Of a stretch of DNA of 64,000 bases, positions 11,216-24,759 are shown piece by piece (position 1 is the stretch's first letter; the number at the start of each line of letters is the position of its first letter). The notes below the pieces were generated by a model. That model did no database searches and had not been told where the DNA came from. It was given only the letters and a program-made list of their open reading frames with translations. Made by a program: the position numbers and the translations under genes. This stretch comes from Dicaeum eximium (taxonomy: Eukaryota > Chordata > Aves > Passeriformes > Dicaeidae): assembly GCA_013396995.1 (NCBI GenBank), contig VWZP01001424.1, forward strand, positions 842,726-906,725. The letters are read 5' to 3'.

Positions 11216-14200
11216 TGATATAAAAATTAATGGGAGATGGATGCCACACCACATAAAGCTGCTTTTCTGTTTACCTATTACGTGTGTGTGCTGCCAGTAG
11301 TCAATATAAAGAAGGGTGTCCTAAGAGACCTGATCTCATTTACATAATTTAAAGACCTGGAGTATACTTCCTGCCTGCCTGTAATGTGAAGTCATGTGTT
11401 AAATCTTTCAAGATCACACTCCATCTAAACCATGGCTTTTTTGCAAAACTTTGGATGCAGGAGAGATACCACAGACACACTTTTGGCAAATGCTGCTATA
11501 ATATTTCATTTTTAATATGGTTATTTCTTAACTGGTGATGTAAAATAACAGTGCAGGATCACTATTAGTCAAGTCCTATAATTTTAGGGGTTACAATATA
11601 AGGAGAGGTAGACTGTAATCACAGTCTTTTTATTATGCATAGATTTAAAGAAATAAATCTGACAGAAGCTACTGATTAGTCTTTGGTTTTTAGGGTTAAA
11701 ACTTACAGGTTCACTGTCATAGTGTGATGTAGCAATGACTGAAGCAGAAACTGTCTCAGTAATTTCTCATAGAAGCAAAAAACTTGGTAGATGAAACTTA
11801 CCAAAAGTTCTCAATTATTTAATTCTTCTCTTCCTTTAATGATGCTAAATAGCCAGCTGTTCCTAACTGAAGAAGAATAGAGTGAATACAGAAAATTTCT
11901 GAAAACATAGGTTTTCCTTCTCAAGTAATGCATTAGACATTCTTTAAATTGCTTACTAGTCTGATAGCAAGAAAGAGCTTATCATCTTTAATTAACTTCT
12001 GTTTTGTCTAGTCAATGTAGAGTTATAATATCCTGGTTAATATTTTATAGCCTATATTGAAACATGTTATTTGTCTCTGGTTCTTATGTCTAACTCTTAA
12101 ACCATCTTGCTTTTTTGTTAATTATTCCAGTGCATTCACTCCTGAAGTCATACATCATTGACAAACTTTTTTTAAAAGCTTCATTGTTGTTAAATTACAA
12201 GCAAGCAAATATTAATCTGAAACCCAGCTCAAGCAAGCATCTAACGCTTCAGACCATAGCAGCTGCAAGAAGACAGCAGAAGCCAGAATCAACAAATTAT
12301 ACAACATTCTGCTTGCACTTCTCTTTCTCATGGCTGAAAGTGACAATTCTGCATCATTCAGCTGGGTGGGAGGGAGAGAGAGCAGATTTGGGATGAATAA
12401 AAGAGCTTTGTTCAGATCAGGAAATCTGTTATGGTAACTACTGTAAAATCACCACAGCAAAAAGAGTCATCAGAAAACAAATTTGTTTTGTATAAAGGCC
12501 CTGTGAAGCATACGTGATGGGTTGAGTTTTGCTGTGGTTTTTCATTGCATTTGGTTGGGGATTTTTTTAGTATTAGATGCAATTTTCAGAGGAAAGAAAA
12601 ACAAAAGAATGTATCTTGCCTCTTTTGAAAGCATGAAGTACAATCTCTAAGATACTGTAAGCCAAAGTGTGTGGTTGTACTCCACAACTTTAGTAATAGT
12701 GAAGTATAAAGACACAGAAAAATTCTTGTCAATACTTTTAGAAATCAGTAATTCTTTGCATTCTTGGCTTGAGTTGTATTAAAGGAACTTCTCAAAAATT
12801 AAATAATCAACAGATTTCAAATATTAATATTTTATTTTTTACAGTGCTTCCAGTTTAGTCTCTGTAAAGGATTTTTCATCTTTGGACATTTTGATAATTT
12901 TGTCTGTATGCCTCTTGCTACAGATTAATTTTTATGGATTAATTATTTTAGATGAGTGTCCTGGTATAACTGCAGGTGGCAGCCATGAAGTCATGTCCAT
13001 TTTAAAATTTTTATAGAAATACTATGAACTGTTCTTTCATTTACCATGTCCTCATTTTCAGGGCATGGTTCCTACTCTTCTCCAGTAACATACTAAATTT
13101 TTTCACTCAGGGGCAAGAAAACCAAAAGAAAATTCTTTGCCTACCTAAGCATCATAGCACAATATTAGTAATATAAATGAAATCATTAAACATAAAAGCA
13201 CGAGAAAAGACATTCTTTTCTAAACTTGAAGCCTATTAGGGAATTTTGTAGTCTTGAAGCTTCTTCCTGTCATATGTAGCATGAAATTTAGAAATACAAT
13301 CAGGTCAAAGTGAGAGTTCTTGTACTTTGGCAGGCATAGAGTATATGTGGAACATTCTTATGCTGGTTAGTTGTTAGATGTGAATCTTCATTTTAATGTA
13401 CGTATATATATCTGGTTTTGACAAACAGCCATGTGAGAGTAAAACAGAAGCCAATTGTTGGATATCTTGACATAAGGAGATACGAAAAATATTCCTCCAA
13501 AATATACATTATTTTATGCATTTGCATAATCTTCTTTCTCATTCTTCCAAAGTAACTGTTCTGTTTTGTGTGAAGGTGAATGTTTCACATCAAACAGATG
13601 AAATCTTTGGCGGGGCTCATTCTGGAAAGAAGAATTTGAGGAAATAAAATCAGTCCAATGATTTTCCAGTCAAGTCGTCAATCAATAATCAGTTATTCAC
13701 ATATTCCTGTCTGGTTGTTCATGTCTAGCTGCTTGGCTGCTAAAAGCAGGAAAACTTATCTGCAGCTGCTACTAAAACTGCTGTCCTAGTACAAAGTGTT
13801 CCTTATTTTACTTTAAAACTGTATTGCCAACCTGATTTTCAAGCACTGGGAGAGGTAAACAGATATTTCTTTTCCAGCTTTAATTTTGTACTACTGCCCA
13901 TTAAAGATGGAAGCACAAAATAGAATAAGAATTAATGCATTTTCTTATTGTTGGTTTTATCTTCAAGGGTTAAAAGACCAGACTGTTGTTTATTATGCAC
14001 TTGAAAATTAATGATTCTTCTGTGAGACAATTCAAGTAAAGAAATAGTAAAGAAATATGATGGATCACTTCTGGCATATGAAAACATGAAGTGGTTGTGT
14101 TCAGCAAAATGAAAAAAGCTCTTAGAATTATGAATTTTGCCGCAGATGCTACCCCTTCAGAAAGAGAATAACAAAATGGTGCATAAGAAACTTTTTTTTG

Positions 14201-14486
14201 AGACATATTTCCGAATGCAAAAGGTTGTGTATGTGAAAAAGCTGTGAAAGTGCTTGAAGAAAAAATCGATTTAGGGTTACAGAGGCCATTAGAGTGGCAA
14301 TATGGTTTTTGGGAGGCATATAATATGAGTTTAAGACAAATAAATCAAGTGAGAAAAACAAGCTATTAGGAGGAGAAAAAAAGTCATTAATAGAGTACAT
14401 AAATGTACTTTTGTGCAAGTAGAGGGGTAGCAAGAAACCCCTGTCTGGAACAGCACTAGCTCACCTCAGTTAAAGGATGATAAAAA
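11216..14486. other. Unique AT-rich DNA, no recognised gene
   Basis: I see no repeat family and no exon with convincing splice sites. A short purine-rich patch (GGTGGGAGGGAGAGAGAG, near 12364) is the only compositional oddity. Confidence 0.5.
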
Positions 14487-14668
14487 CTTTGGGAATGGTT
14501 ACCCAAAAGGCTGTGTGAATTTCCACCCTGGTGATGTTCAAAACCAAGCCAGTAAAGACTGAACAACCCACTCTAACTTTGAAGCCAGGCTGCTTTGAGA
14601 ATGAGGTTGGACCATATGACCTAAAGGAGCTGTTGCTAACCTAAATTATTCTATTATACTGTGATTCA
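14487..14668 (+). mobile_element. CR1 3'-end fragment, sense
   Basis: This is a short 5'-truncated CR1. The 3' region is in sense order: GTGATGTTCAAAACCAAGCC, then CTGCTTTGAGAATGAGGTTG, then GACCATATGACCTAAAGGAG, and a tail ATTATTCTATTATACTGTGATTC with the characteristic short ATTCT/GTGATT repeats. Confidence 0.88.
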
Positions 14669-16160
14669 GCTTGTCACAGATTGTTCTGAAAAACTTGGCA
14701 GGATTAAAGTTTTAAGAAATTAACATAGTGTTCCCTGAAACAAATTTTTAAGAGTGTCTAAGAGTACAGTGAACACATGACACTTGAATAAGGATTTCAG
14801 TTCTGTAAGAAATTTTACATTTTCTATGCTCCTCCAACCCCATACAGAAGGAAAAAGCCAAATGAACACTTCTTTTAGTATCCCAAAAAGCAAAATTCTG
14901 AAAACAGCAGCAATGACAAGGTTGTTCATAGACATCAAAAAGTCTCACTCTGCAGAACTTTTTTTTTTCACAGTACTGTAATATTGTATTTAAATGCAAT
15001 CCTTAATTCATTCTTTCAACAAAATTTCTAAATACAATGATGTCATTGTATCAGAGAATTCCTTTAGATTACATTCCATGCTTAAGTGAGGGCTATCTTA
15101 GAGAAGTTTGCATCCTAATATGACTAAATGTGTCACTTATTCAGTTGTCATCAGTCATGATTACTTGTCTGTTAATTTGGCAACATGAGGTAAAAAACTA
15201 AAATATCTGTGTTAGAAAATCTGAAATTATATGGTAGCCCTCTATGAATAGACAGGAGGGTATTTAGTACAGGTTCCAAAATCATTATAAGTTATTGTTA
15301 TACCTACTTAAAAGTTTAAATATGCTTGTGGGTAAATATATACACATAATGAAACAGAATGCATCATGGTAGAAAGTTGCTTGAAGAGCTGCCTGAGACC
15401 TAGGGAACTTCAAAGATTTAGGATCCTTGCATTTTTGGAAATAAGAGCTGAAAATCTTGATTCACATTCCCTCTCATAGACATACCTAGAAATTCGTAAT
15501 TTAAGATATTAGAAGACTTTTGTTTAACTTAAATGATAACTTAGAAACCACATTCAACATAGTAGATTTTATGTATTTCACCATAGTAGATTTTAGATAA
15601 TTGCAATTTATTTCTCTTCCATGAGCTTTGGACATGTGTAACTAATATAAATTTGTCAAACTAAGTTGAAATTATGTGCCTGGAAAACACTTTGGTGGGC
15701 ACAGGATTTTGCAAAACTACACATTTATGGCTGCATGCAACTACTATTAGATAATCATAACAAACACAGCTAAACAATTCCACTTCTTGGCAATGATACT
15801 TAACATTGAATGATATGGGCTTCAGTCAAAAAGTTGGTAAATTCAAAGTGAGTACCAGCAGATCCACACACATGTAATGAATGCTTCAAAGAAGCATGAA
15901 AAGTGTAATAGGACTAATATGCTGAGTTTTGTTGCCCTGCATTACTTAGAAGATTCATAATATAATAGTTTTTTTCTCTTTGGTTTTAGCCTAAAAATAC
16001 CACAAAATCTAATTGCAAGAAAACAGATATTCTCTCCCTCATTATTGACTGCTTTGTGATAAATATTTCATAACACGAGCCATCAGACAGTAATGGGGTG
16101 TCCCCTTTTTGAAGAAGAAAAGATGAAGTTTTGCTGCTTGCACAGTTACTTAAACAGAAT

Positions 16161-16233
16161 AAAAAAAAAAAAACAACACACACACAAAAAAACCCAACAA
16201 CAACCAAAAAACAACAACCAAAAAGAAAAAAAC
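16161..16233. repeat. A-rich simple repeat
   Basis: A run of 13 A residues followed by CA, CAA and CCAAAA repeats. Low-complexity DNA. Confidence 0.9.
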
Positions 16234-18076
16234 AGCTTGTAAGAAATTATTGTGATGAATAAACTGTGCATTATATGTTCCAATCAGGGTGGAAAAATAC
16301 ATTCTTAGGAAAAAAATCATTGATAGTCACAATATGTTCTGAGTTATATATTGTGTAGAAATTGGTCTGTCTCTAGCTTGTTATTAAAAGCAAAAGAAAA
16401 GAGAGGAAGTAAGTAAAAAACATCTTTCAAGTGCTAGCAGCTGCAAAAAGTGTGTATTATCTCAAAGAATTTTAGACTGAAGCAAAATTTCAGCCTTTCA
16501 GGGTGTTACATTGTCAGTCTGCTTTATGTAATGATAATCTGAAATTATTAAGACCTGAAAGAGATGCATGTTAACTTTTAGATATAAAATGTTTATTAAT
16601 ACTGATATTTACAATATGTGAGGAGTAGATATTACCCTGTGTTTTATGTGTAGTATCCCTGTCTGTGGCTGCTTCATCCAGTGCTCAGTTGTGATTCCAG
16701 ATACAAGCTGTGATTCTGGTCTAGGACAGAGCACCATCTTTTTCAGGATTAAGTACAAATGCCCAGGTTCACCAAATTTGCTGTACTCAATTTCGACAGT
16801 AGGAGGTAATTCCTCTGTTATTCCATTCAGCTTTTCTTTTTTGCAAGGCAAGATACCTTAGACTTATTGTTCAATAACAGTATTCCCTAGCCAGATAAAA
16901 TTATTTCTTTTAAATTCACATTCTAGCTTCTGTTAAGTTTCCTGTTCATGTGCTCAGCTTGTGTCGCTAGCAAGAACTTCATCATCACTTAACACTGATA
17001 GATATATTTGAATATTTCCAGAGTATTAAAATTTAAAATTAAGCCTTTGATTCCTTTGGTCCCTAAATCCTTACTCTAGTGACAATTACTCATGTTTTTG
17101 GACCTCATTATGAAAAAAATCTGCTTATATACCTTGTGATCTTTGTTCCTCAGTGGTTTCTTGTGTGCAAAATCATTAAACAGGTTCTTAGAATGAGTAG
17201 CAGTGTAGATAGATAAGTTTTGCTTTTCTTTCCATGTGGGTATGAAGACAACATGAGTCTGGTAGGGCTGGGACATTCATAACAACCACAGTCCCAAGTC
17301 TGTCTCTGTAGGGAGGATGAGGTGTTGGAACTGTGGAAGAGTAAATAAGACATCTGAGTTATCTCAGGAGACAAAAATTGTGCTTTAAAATCTTTTCTTT
17401 TTTTTTTTTTTCCCAAAGTGAAACTATCTGTTCTAAAAAAAAATGAGTGAAGATGATTGGTGAAGCATGTCACCATTAAATTCTAACAGGAGAGTGCAAA
17501 AGCAGATGTCCACAAAACAAACTGAACTACTGTTCAAAACCGAGAACTGAGATGAGTGATAGTGATGACTTCAAAACTAGAAGGGAGGAGCTGGGGCAAA
17601 TTTGTATCAAGCAGTGTAGCAATTCTTTTGAATGCGGCAAGGATAAATTAGAAACATATTGCCGAGAAAGAAGCACATTGCTAAGGGAAAAGGCTGTAGT
17701 TGAGATAATCTCAGTGGTGTTTCAGGCAGACTGATATTTAAAGTCTGGGGAGGTACTTCAAGCCAAGTACTTCAAATACTGTGCAGTCAACAGTTTATTT
17801 TACCAGCAAAGGCAGATGCATTTTGATAGAAAGTTTAAAGCCTGGCAAATTTGCTTGAATGTGTCCTGCAGCTGTTTGAGGTTTTAAAGGGATGAACAGG
17901 CTGTAGTCATCTAAAAGGCAGCTAATTTTGACCCAAAGGTGCAATGACAGCTTAATATGCCAGCCATGTCAATGTAGGTTTTGTAGTAAAATAAATTGTT
18001 TGCTCTGAATTTTTAAAATTTAAATGGATTCAAAATTAAGATAAATTCTGGTATCTTTTTGGGTTTAAGTGCCGCC

Positions 18077-18094
18077 AAAAAAAAAAAAAAAAAA
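18077..18094. repeat. Poly-A tract, 18 bases
   Basis: A pure A18 run preceded by GTGCCGCC. No target duplication or upstream transcript body was found, so it is not good evidence for a retrocopy. Confidence 0.9.
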
Positions 18095-20284
18095 GTCATC
18101 CCATGTGACACATTTATCTAATTAATACTTCATATACATCTCAAAAATAACAATTTTTGTTCAGGGATGCTCATAATTCCTCATATCTGATGTTTACTAA
18201 GGAGGTCAGACCACTTTTCTGAGTAAAAAGAGCCTGCAGCATCAGCAGGTAATGCAGAAAGCTCTGAGCTAAGACTCTGCCAAGGCAGCAAATGGTACAG
18301 GAGAATGTGCCAAGGAATATGAACTTTCTAACAAAGTGCAGCCATCTTTTAAGTGATTCTGAATGTGTTAGAATTGGCAATTCGCATACATACCACTATC
18401 CAAACTTACTTTTACCCTTGTGCCTTTTGTTCGGATCAAATGCCCTGTTCTGAATGCAGTGAAGGTCTGCTGCACAAGCAATGACAGCCATTGTGACAAA
18501 CACAAGAAGAATTTGTACAGAACTGTTTCAAAAAAGGATCTGTTAAAAGGGCGAGATGGTATTAACTAACTGTGTAAGGAAAGAAAGGGCAAAGGAAATG
18601 AAAGAATTAATGAAACGCGAATTAAGGACCAAGAAGGAACTCGATCAAATTTGGGGGAAGCTAATAACACCTGAAAAATGCTCAAATGCGAATCAATACA
18701 AGCTACACAGAAAAGGAAACCAAAAACTCAGAATGACTAGAAGTAGAATTTCAGACAGTTTTCACTGGAAATATCTGATAGCTACAGAAACAAAAGGAAC
18801 ATGGGGGAACATAGGGGAAGAATCAAGGATGAAAAAATCAGTGGTTCTACCTTGCTGTTAAATTGACTTATGACCAAGCTTCGTTTGGTGATATGCATTA
18901 GACATTGTTGATTGGCACTCATATTGATCATCTGATATTCAAGAGAAACTCAACTTTTCTGATTCTCATAGTCACTCACCAGTTTGTCCTATTTTCCTGT
19001 TGGTTAGAGTATAGGAAAACAAGTATAATATGTGGCTTGAATCCTTATTCTGGTGTGTGTCTATATTGCAAAGAATCTAACCCTGATTTTGACTATCTAC
19101 ATATCTACACTGTTTTCTTTTTTTGTTTCATTTTAATCTTTCAATACATAGATGAGTTAATATTCTGTTGGTATTGTTTTATTAACTTTTTTCAATAATT
19201 AATCCAACCATTCTAAGTCACTGAAGTATTGATACCATTGGTATTTTAAGGAGGTGATGTACAGGATTTGTCTTACGACAGAAAACAAAAAACAGAACAA
19301 ACAGGGAATTTTCAGTTTGCCAGTGGGAATTTGAGGCACAAAAAGATGAAGAAAAACATTCAGAGAGTGAATATATAAATTTATACACACATTACTTTTT
19401 TTAGAAAATTCTCCATAGGAGTCTTTGATTAGATGGGAACACTATGTCAAAATGGTGAGCTTTTCTATTCCTTTAGCTCAGTCTGTTATATATATTTTAT
19501 TTCAGTTTTTCTTTTAGACAAAAAAAGGCCCACCATTTAGTACCCAATAGAACATTATGGTGATACTCTGAAATATACTTAAATATTTAAAATTCATGAA
19601 GATTTTTAACTTAGAATGAAATATTTTATGATCATAATTGTAAATTAACAGAAATGAGAAGAAAGAACATTTTTTAAACAGTTAATTATATCACTATAAA
19701 AATATTTCTTGGATTAGCCCCTCGATCAGAAATTTATCCTCTCCTTTTTTTGTGAAATTGTTTCATCTTGATTCTGATCACATTACATTTTAGTATTGCT
19801 GTAGACAGAGCTGAGTTTTCAAATCTGACCACTGAAAAATAAAAATTCCATTTCATCAAGTTCTAATTCTCTACTTTTAGCAGTTTTCAGTTAAAAAGAA
19901 TTGTTATACATTATTTTCTCTTTTCTAACAACTCCCAAATTGCTTCCTTGTGACATGTTGATCATGCTTTCAATGATCAGGTTCTTGAAGTTCTTGTACT
20001 GACCTTTCACAAGTGAATTTATCTTATTTTCAGGTACATCACTCTTTTAAGATCCTAGAGTCTCCCAAGTTTTTAAAATGCTCCTTTGCATCATATATGT
20101 ATTTTAACTGTTCTTTTATTGATAATATTTGTGGATGATTTTATCCTTGGACATAAAACTTAAGCATTTTGTTAAGATTTCAGTGGAACTTCTATAGATT
20201 AGTTGGAATAAGAAAGAAGAATAAAGCACACTAAGAAAAAAAACCCAAGCAAGACAAATTGACAAAAGGGACAAAGGAAGCACC

Positions 20285-20430
20285 AAAAAAAAAAAAAATT
20301 CATTGCAATAGAATCTCAAAATAATCAAAGTATACAAAAGCAGGAAGCCCCCCACAAGGAAAAGGTAAATAATATTTAAACCACCCCCTCCCTCAAAAAA
20401 AAAAAAAACAAAAAACCAAAAAAAACCAAA
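20285..20430. repeat. A-rich low-complexity stretches
   Basis: An A14 run at 20285-20298 and an A-rich, CCAAAA-like stretch at 20395-20430, separated by ordinary sequence. Confidence 0.85.
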
Positions 20431-21294
20431 CAGTTGGAGGAGCTTACAATTGTATTTAGGTCCTTGGGAAGCATGAAGTATTATTGCTCCATTTTCTTTT
20501 TTGCAACGTAGCCTTCTAAATAATGTAAAAGACTCAGGGTAGCCTTAACTATGAATTGCAAATGAGAGATGAATTTCAACACACTCATTACAAATACGAC
20601 AAAATACAGTCTAGGCTTATTTGTTACCCATGCTGAAAAACAAATTTTCATTTTGAAACACATTACTGGGCTGTCATGCCTGTAGGATGCAAGACTGGTT
20701 AAAGGATGAGGAACTTGGGGAGCTCTGGAAGCTGTCTTTGTATAATGGAAAACCTGAAACCATTTGAAAAGGGATTTCTGCCAGAAAGGTCAAAGAACAC
20801 TAATAGAGGCACTAAAGCAGTTGTTTCGGAATACTTTTCAGAAACTTTGTCACCTCTCAGAGCAAAGGATGAAATTTTGTGTCTTTTTCTGAAAGATATT
20901 GTTTAAATATAATGTATCTTGGCAGTGATGCAAAAGTCAAACTTCCTATGGACTCCTAGTCTTTACTAATTCTCTGGCGTGGTAGAGCTCTCTGCTCTGG
21001 CTTGCTATGGAGTGAAATGACAGACAGTCACAGTGCAAAGAGAGCATTCTGTACCAGTGGGAAAGGATCTGAAGGATATGGTAATAAATCTGATTTATTT
21101 TAACAAATAATTTATTTGCATAAATGTACACTTGCATAATAATGTGAAGGAGAAATGAAAACACGAAAGAAAATCTCTGTTTACTGAAAGAAGTGTAAGA
21201 AGAGAACAGTCCAAGGCACTAATCAAATTATATCTGTTCATTAAATGATTTAAATTAAAGTTGACATGAGCATCTACTAGGACTTCATTCCAGG

Positions 21295-21359
21295 TTTTTT
21301 TTTTTATTATTTTTGTTTTGGTTTGGTTGGTTGGTTGTTTTTTTTTTTTTCATTTTTTA
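21295..21359. repeat. T-rich tract with TTGG units
   Basis: Poly-T blocks flank a short (TTGG)n core near 21320-21337. It resembles in miniature the longer GGTT repeat at 58213-58286. Confidence 0.88.
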
Positions 21360-22335
21360 GTTGAGGTTTATGAAACTTACCAGTGGATGTGTTTTAGTTT
21401 CTGAGCAGCAGAGTTTTGATATTTTTTTTTCTGTGAATTACTCTACCTTGAAATAAAACATCTGTTCTCACAGGAATTTCAACATAGTTTAGTTTTTCAG
21501 TCAGTACAAAACACATTAACCACTGCAGCACTGTTGGACTTTTGTGTGTCAGTCTCTTAGAAGAATTCACTGTGTCTCCATAAGGCCTAAAATGCAGAGA
21601 ACTCATCTGGGAGGCAAATATGGTTCTACTTCACCTTTATCTCCCACAGCTGTGAAAGCTGTCAGCTTCTAAAGCTGACAAATCGAGAATTCAGAATATT
21701 CTCAGAACAGTTCAACTGTCTCACACCAGTGTTTCTTTCACTTGTTCCTGCCTTTTCACTGGATTTTCTTTTCTTAGAAATAATAGCAACATCAACCTTC
21801 TCCCTATGTATATTAATTAGATATATCCTCCATGTTTACTACAATGATTGTTTGAATGGCTATAAAGAATTTTCTTTAAATACTCAGGTTATGTAAGTAA
21901 CTGAGTTCTGAAATATCTTAAGAAATGTTCTAGTAGCCAGTAATCATGAAAAAGCCTTTAAAAACTGGAATCGTTTCAAAACACCATTTGCTCTGCTGCC
22001 AAAAATCACATTTTTAAATGTCTACACTTAGCCTTTATTTCACACACAGCTATCACTGGAGCTGTGCAAGGTGTTACTTTTTATTTAGCTGAAAACTGGT
22101 ATTTCAAAATTTGTTCTTGTTCCAAATCAAATAACTATTTTTCAGATGATTTCCCATAAAAGAGGGGTTATTTTAAACATCAACAAACATTAAGTTTCTT
22201 GTTCTAGAATGGCAAAATGTTTTTTGTATTGCTTGCGTAATTTGACAACTTCATGGCATAGTATTTAATAGCATAATAGGTTCCTATTATGAAATATTAA
22301 TGCTTTCTATCTACATATGCCGTATAATTAATTAA

Positions 22336-22940
22336 ATCATAGAATATCCTGGATTGGCAGGGACCCACAAGCATCATTGTGTCAACTTCTGACTCCACAC
22401 AGGGCAACCTAAGGGTTAAACCATGTATCTAAGAGTGTTGTCCAAGTGCTTCTCGAACATCAGAAGCCTGCAGCTGTGACCAGCTCCTTGGGGAGCTTTT
22501 TCCAATGCTTGAATACCAGATCAGTGAAGAATTTTTTTTTCCAAATATCCAATCTGAACTTTTCCTGACATAGCTGGAAGACATTACTTTGGCTCCTCTC
22601 CTGGATAGCAGAAAGTGGAGATCAGCACTTCCATCCCCACTCGCACGTGGAGATCTCCACTCCTCCTTATGGCGTAGTTGAAGACAGAAATCTTTCCCAC
22701 CAGTCTCCTCTTCTCTAACCCAGCATCCTCAGCCACTCCTCATACATCATTCCCTCTGGCCCCTCACCATGTTTGCTGCCCTCCAGCCCGTCTAGTGACT
22801 TTATACCCTTCTTATATTGTGGATCTCAAAACTGCACACAGGTGCAGGACAAACCAGTGTTGAGTACAGTGAGACAATCGCTTACCAGTCAGACAAGTGT
22901 AGCTAAGCTCTGCTTAATGCACCTCAGGATATAGTAATCC
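22336..22940 (-). mobile_element. CR1 3'-region, antisense
   Basis: The plus strand begins with the reversed tail AATCATAGAATATCCTGGAT, then GGCAGGGACCCACAAGCATC and the rest of the CR1 3' region. The ACCAGTCTCCTCTTCTCTAA and CTTCTTATATTGTGG motifs occur in the right order, ending near CACCTCAGGATATAGTAATC. The intact tail and moderate divergence suggest an intermediate-age copy. A small internal patch near 22600-22660 contains a perfect 14-base palindrome. Confidence 0.92.
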
Positions 22941-24759
22941 TCCTGTTTCAGTTCTAGCAGTTCATATTTTAAATTTTCCCTAAAACTGTGCATCATTTAC
23001 ACTAAAGATAGGGCTCATCTTGGTGACATTTAGTTGACTAAAAATTGGGAAATTAATCTAAATCAACTAGACTTTATAGTCAGTAGACAGAAACAGGCAT
23101 CTCTAAAACAAAGTCATTTTTAAATAGTTGTCACCATGGTATTATGTACCAGTGTTAACTCTCACTGCCAACAGAACAGGGCCTACAGTTCACATGTTTT
23201 ACTGTTCTTGCTAAGACACTGCTACTCCTCCTGCAGTTATGTAAATATTGATATACTCTCACAGCTCACCAAGCTAAAACTTACAAGAACTGAATATAAT
23301 GGTATTACTCTCATAAATAGATAAAGAAATAGTTCTACTTGTTTGGTGTAAAGGAAACTGAAGAAAAAAAGTAATGTTTGCACACATTTTGTGTACAACT
23401 TAATTGATTTATAAACTATAAAAATTGTACCAAATAGACCCGAAAAAGTGCATGTGAATAAATAGTTTTAATTCTTTTTCCACAGACAGATGCTGCAATA
23501 TGAAAAATATTTACATAATTGACAATATACAAATGGTATTGGCATGTTAAATTTTTCCATTCATACTTGTTCAAAGTACAGCTTGGATGCAGATTTTTAT
23601 AGTTCACAAGAAATTATCTTATAATTCACAAATGTGGAATAAAAGTGCTAAAACCAAATAGAAATGAATTTGCATTTTAACTTAGAAACTCAGGGCATTT
23701 TAAAATCTGGTAGGAAATGCTGCTTTAAAAAAGGAGCATTTTAGATTGTATCAATTGCAAAGAACAAGATCTTCCAAAAACTGTGACCCTGACTCTTTAA
23801 ATGTCTTACAATAACACATAACACATGGCTTGTCATATAAGTTCCAAAACTTTAATTACCCTTTAACATATTGTTTTCTTTTAACATATCCCTCTTAATT
23901 ATTCATTTCAGTGAAGCAGACTAATTATGCTTCTTGGATAAAAGCACATTGGCTCATTAATCTTCCTTTTTCAGTGACATATAAACAGCAGCTATGATGA
24001 ACAAGATAGCATTTTTTAAATTATGATTTTCTGCCTATAGAACATAGAAACAGTTTGGGATCCTGAGGGAATGCCAACGTTATTTAAAGATTACAGTTAT
24101 GATTGTAACATTCTTATGAAATATTAAGAAAAAATGAAACTAGACACCATATGCAATCACTTATTATTTCTGAATTTTATTGTCAATTAATTTCTGCCAT
24201 TAGTATTTTTCACTTTGCTGGCTATTATTGTAAGCCATATTTGGTTAGGTTTTCCCAAAGCATTGGTAATAGATGCAACTGTCCAATATTAATTAAGAAA
24301 CCTTTAGGACATAAGAAAAAGAATAGTTTTTACTATTTCTTAATTTTAAAAATTAATGAGAAAAAAAGAATTAATCATTCAGAAGACTGTATGTTTAAAA
24401 GCTTACCCCTTCTCTCTTATTTACGCTTAAAACCACAACAGTCTTATTACCATTGCATTCTGCCTTATGGTTTTTATTTCTGTAAAACTTTGCTGTTACA
24501 CATTATTACACTGGTTATCAAATCTGGTTCATTGCTCTGTTTTTTATTGTGGAGTTAGCACAAAAACTATGTATGACCTGGCAAACTCAAGTCAAAATGT
24601 TTAAGCCTTGTCTAGTTAATGTGTATCAATTAATTGCTTCAGATCCTTACTTTATCTNATGTTACTTCAAATAGTTTCAATTTGTAAAATTATTTTATTG
24701 TTCTAGGGATACCTGCAATGTAGTAAGACACACAGGTATGTTCACTTAAAATTAATTAA
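22941..24759. other. Unique AT-rich DNA, no recognised gene
   Basis: No repeat family or exon recognised. An open frame of 135 codons on the plus strand (24151-24558) is leucine-, phenylalanine- and tyrosine-rich, as expected of AT-rich noncoding DNA. Confidence 0.5.
24658..24658. other. Ambiguous base (N)
   Basis: A single undetermined base in the assembly. It has no effect on any call here. Confidence 0.99.

Larger units (their letters stand above)
14669..22335. other. Unique AT-rich DNA with A/T simple repeats
   Basis: About 7.7 kb without a recognised transposon or confirmed gene. It holds A-rich tracts at 16161-16233, 18077-18094 and 20285-20430, and a T/TTGG-rich tract at 21295-21359. 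The segment 18400-18860 retains more CpG than its surroundings and has open frames in two phases; its origin is unknown. Open frames at 16609-16851 (minus) and 17552-17734 (plus) look protein-like in composition, but I do not recognise them and they lack convincing splice sites. Confidence 0.45.

Noticed and set aside
17552..17734. 60-codon plus-strand frame starting MSDSDDFKTRREELGQ
   Set aside because: Protein-like at first sight, but no promoter, splice signals or recognised homologue; too short to support alone.
18077..18094. Poly-A tract as the tail of a processed pseudogene
   Set aside because: No upstream gene-like body, no AATAAA at the right distance and no target duplication.
22647..22660. 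Perfect palindrome GTGGAGATCTCCAC
   Set aside because: Lies in a CR1 copy and arises from CR1 sequence; no regulatory context.
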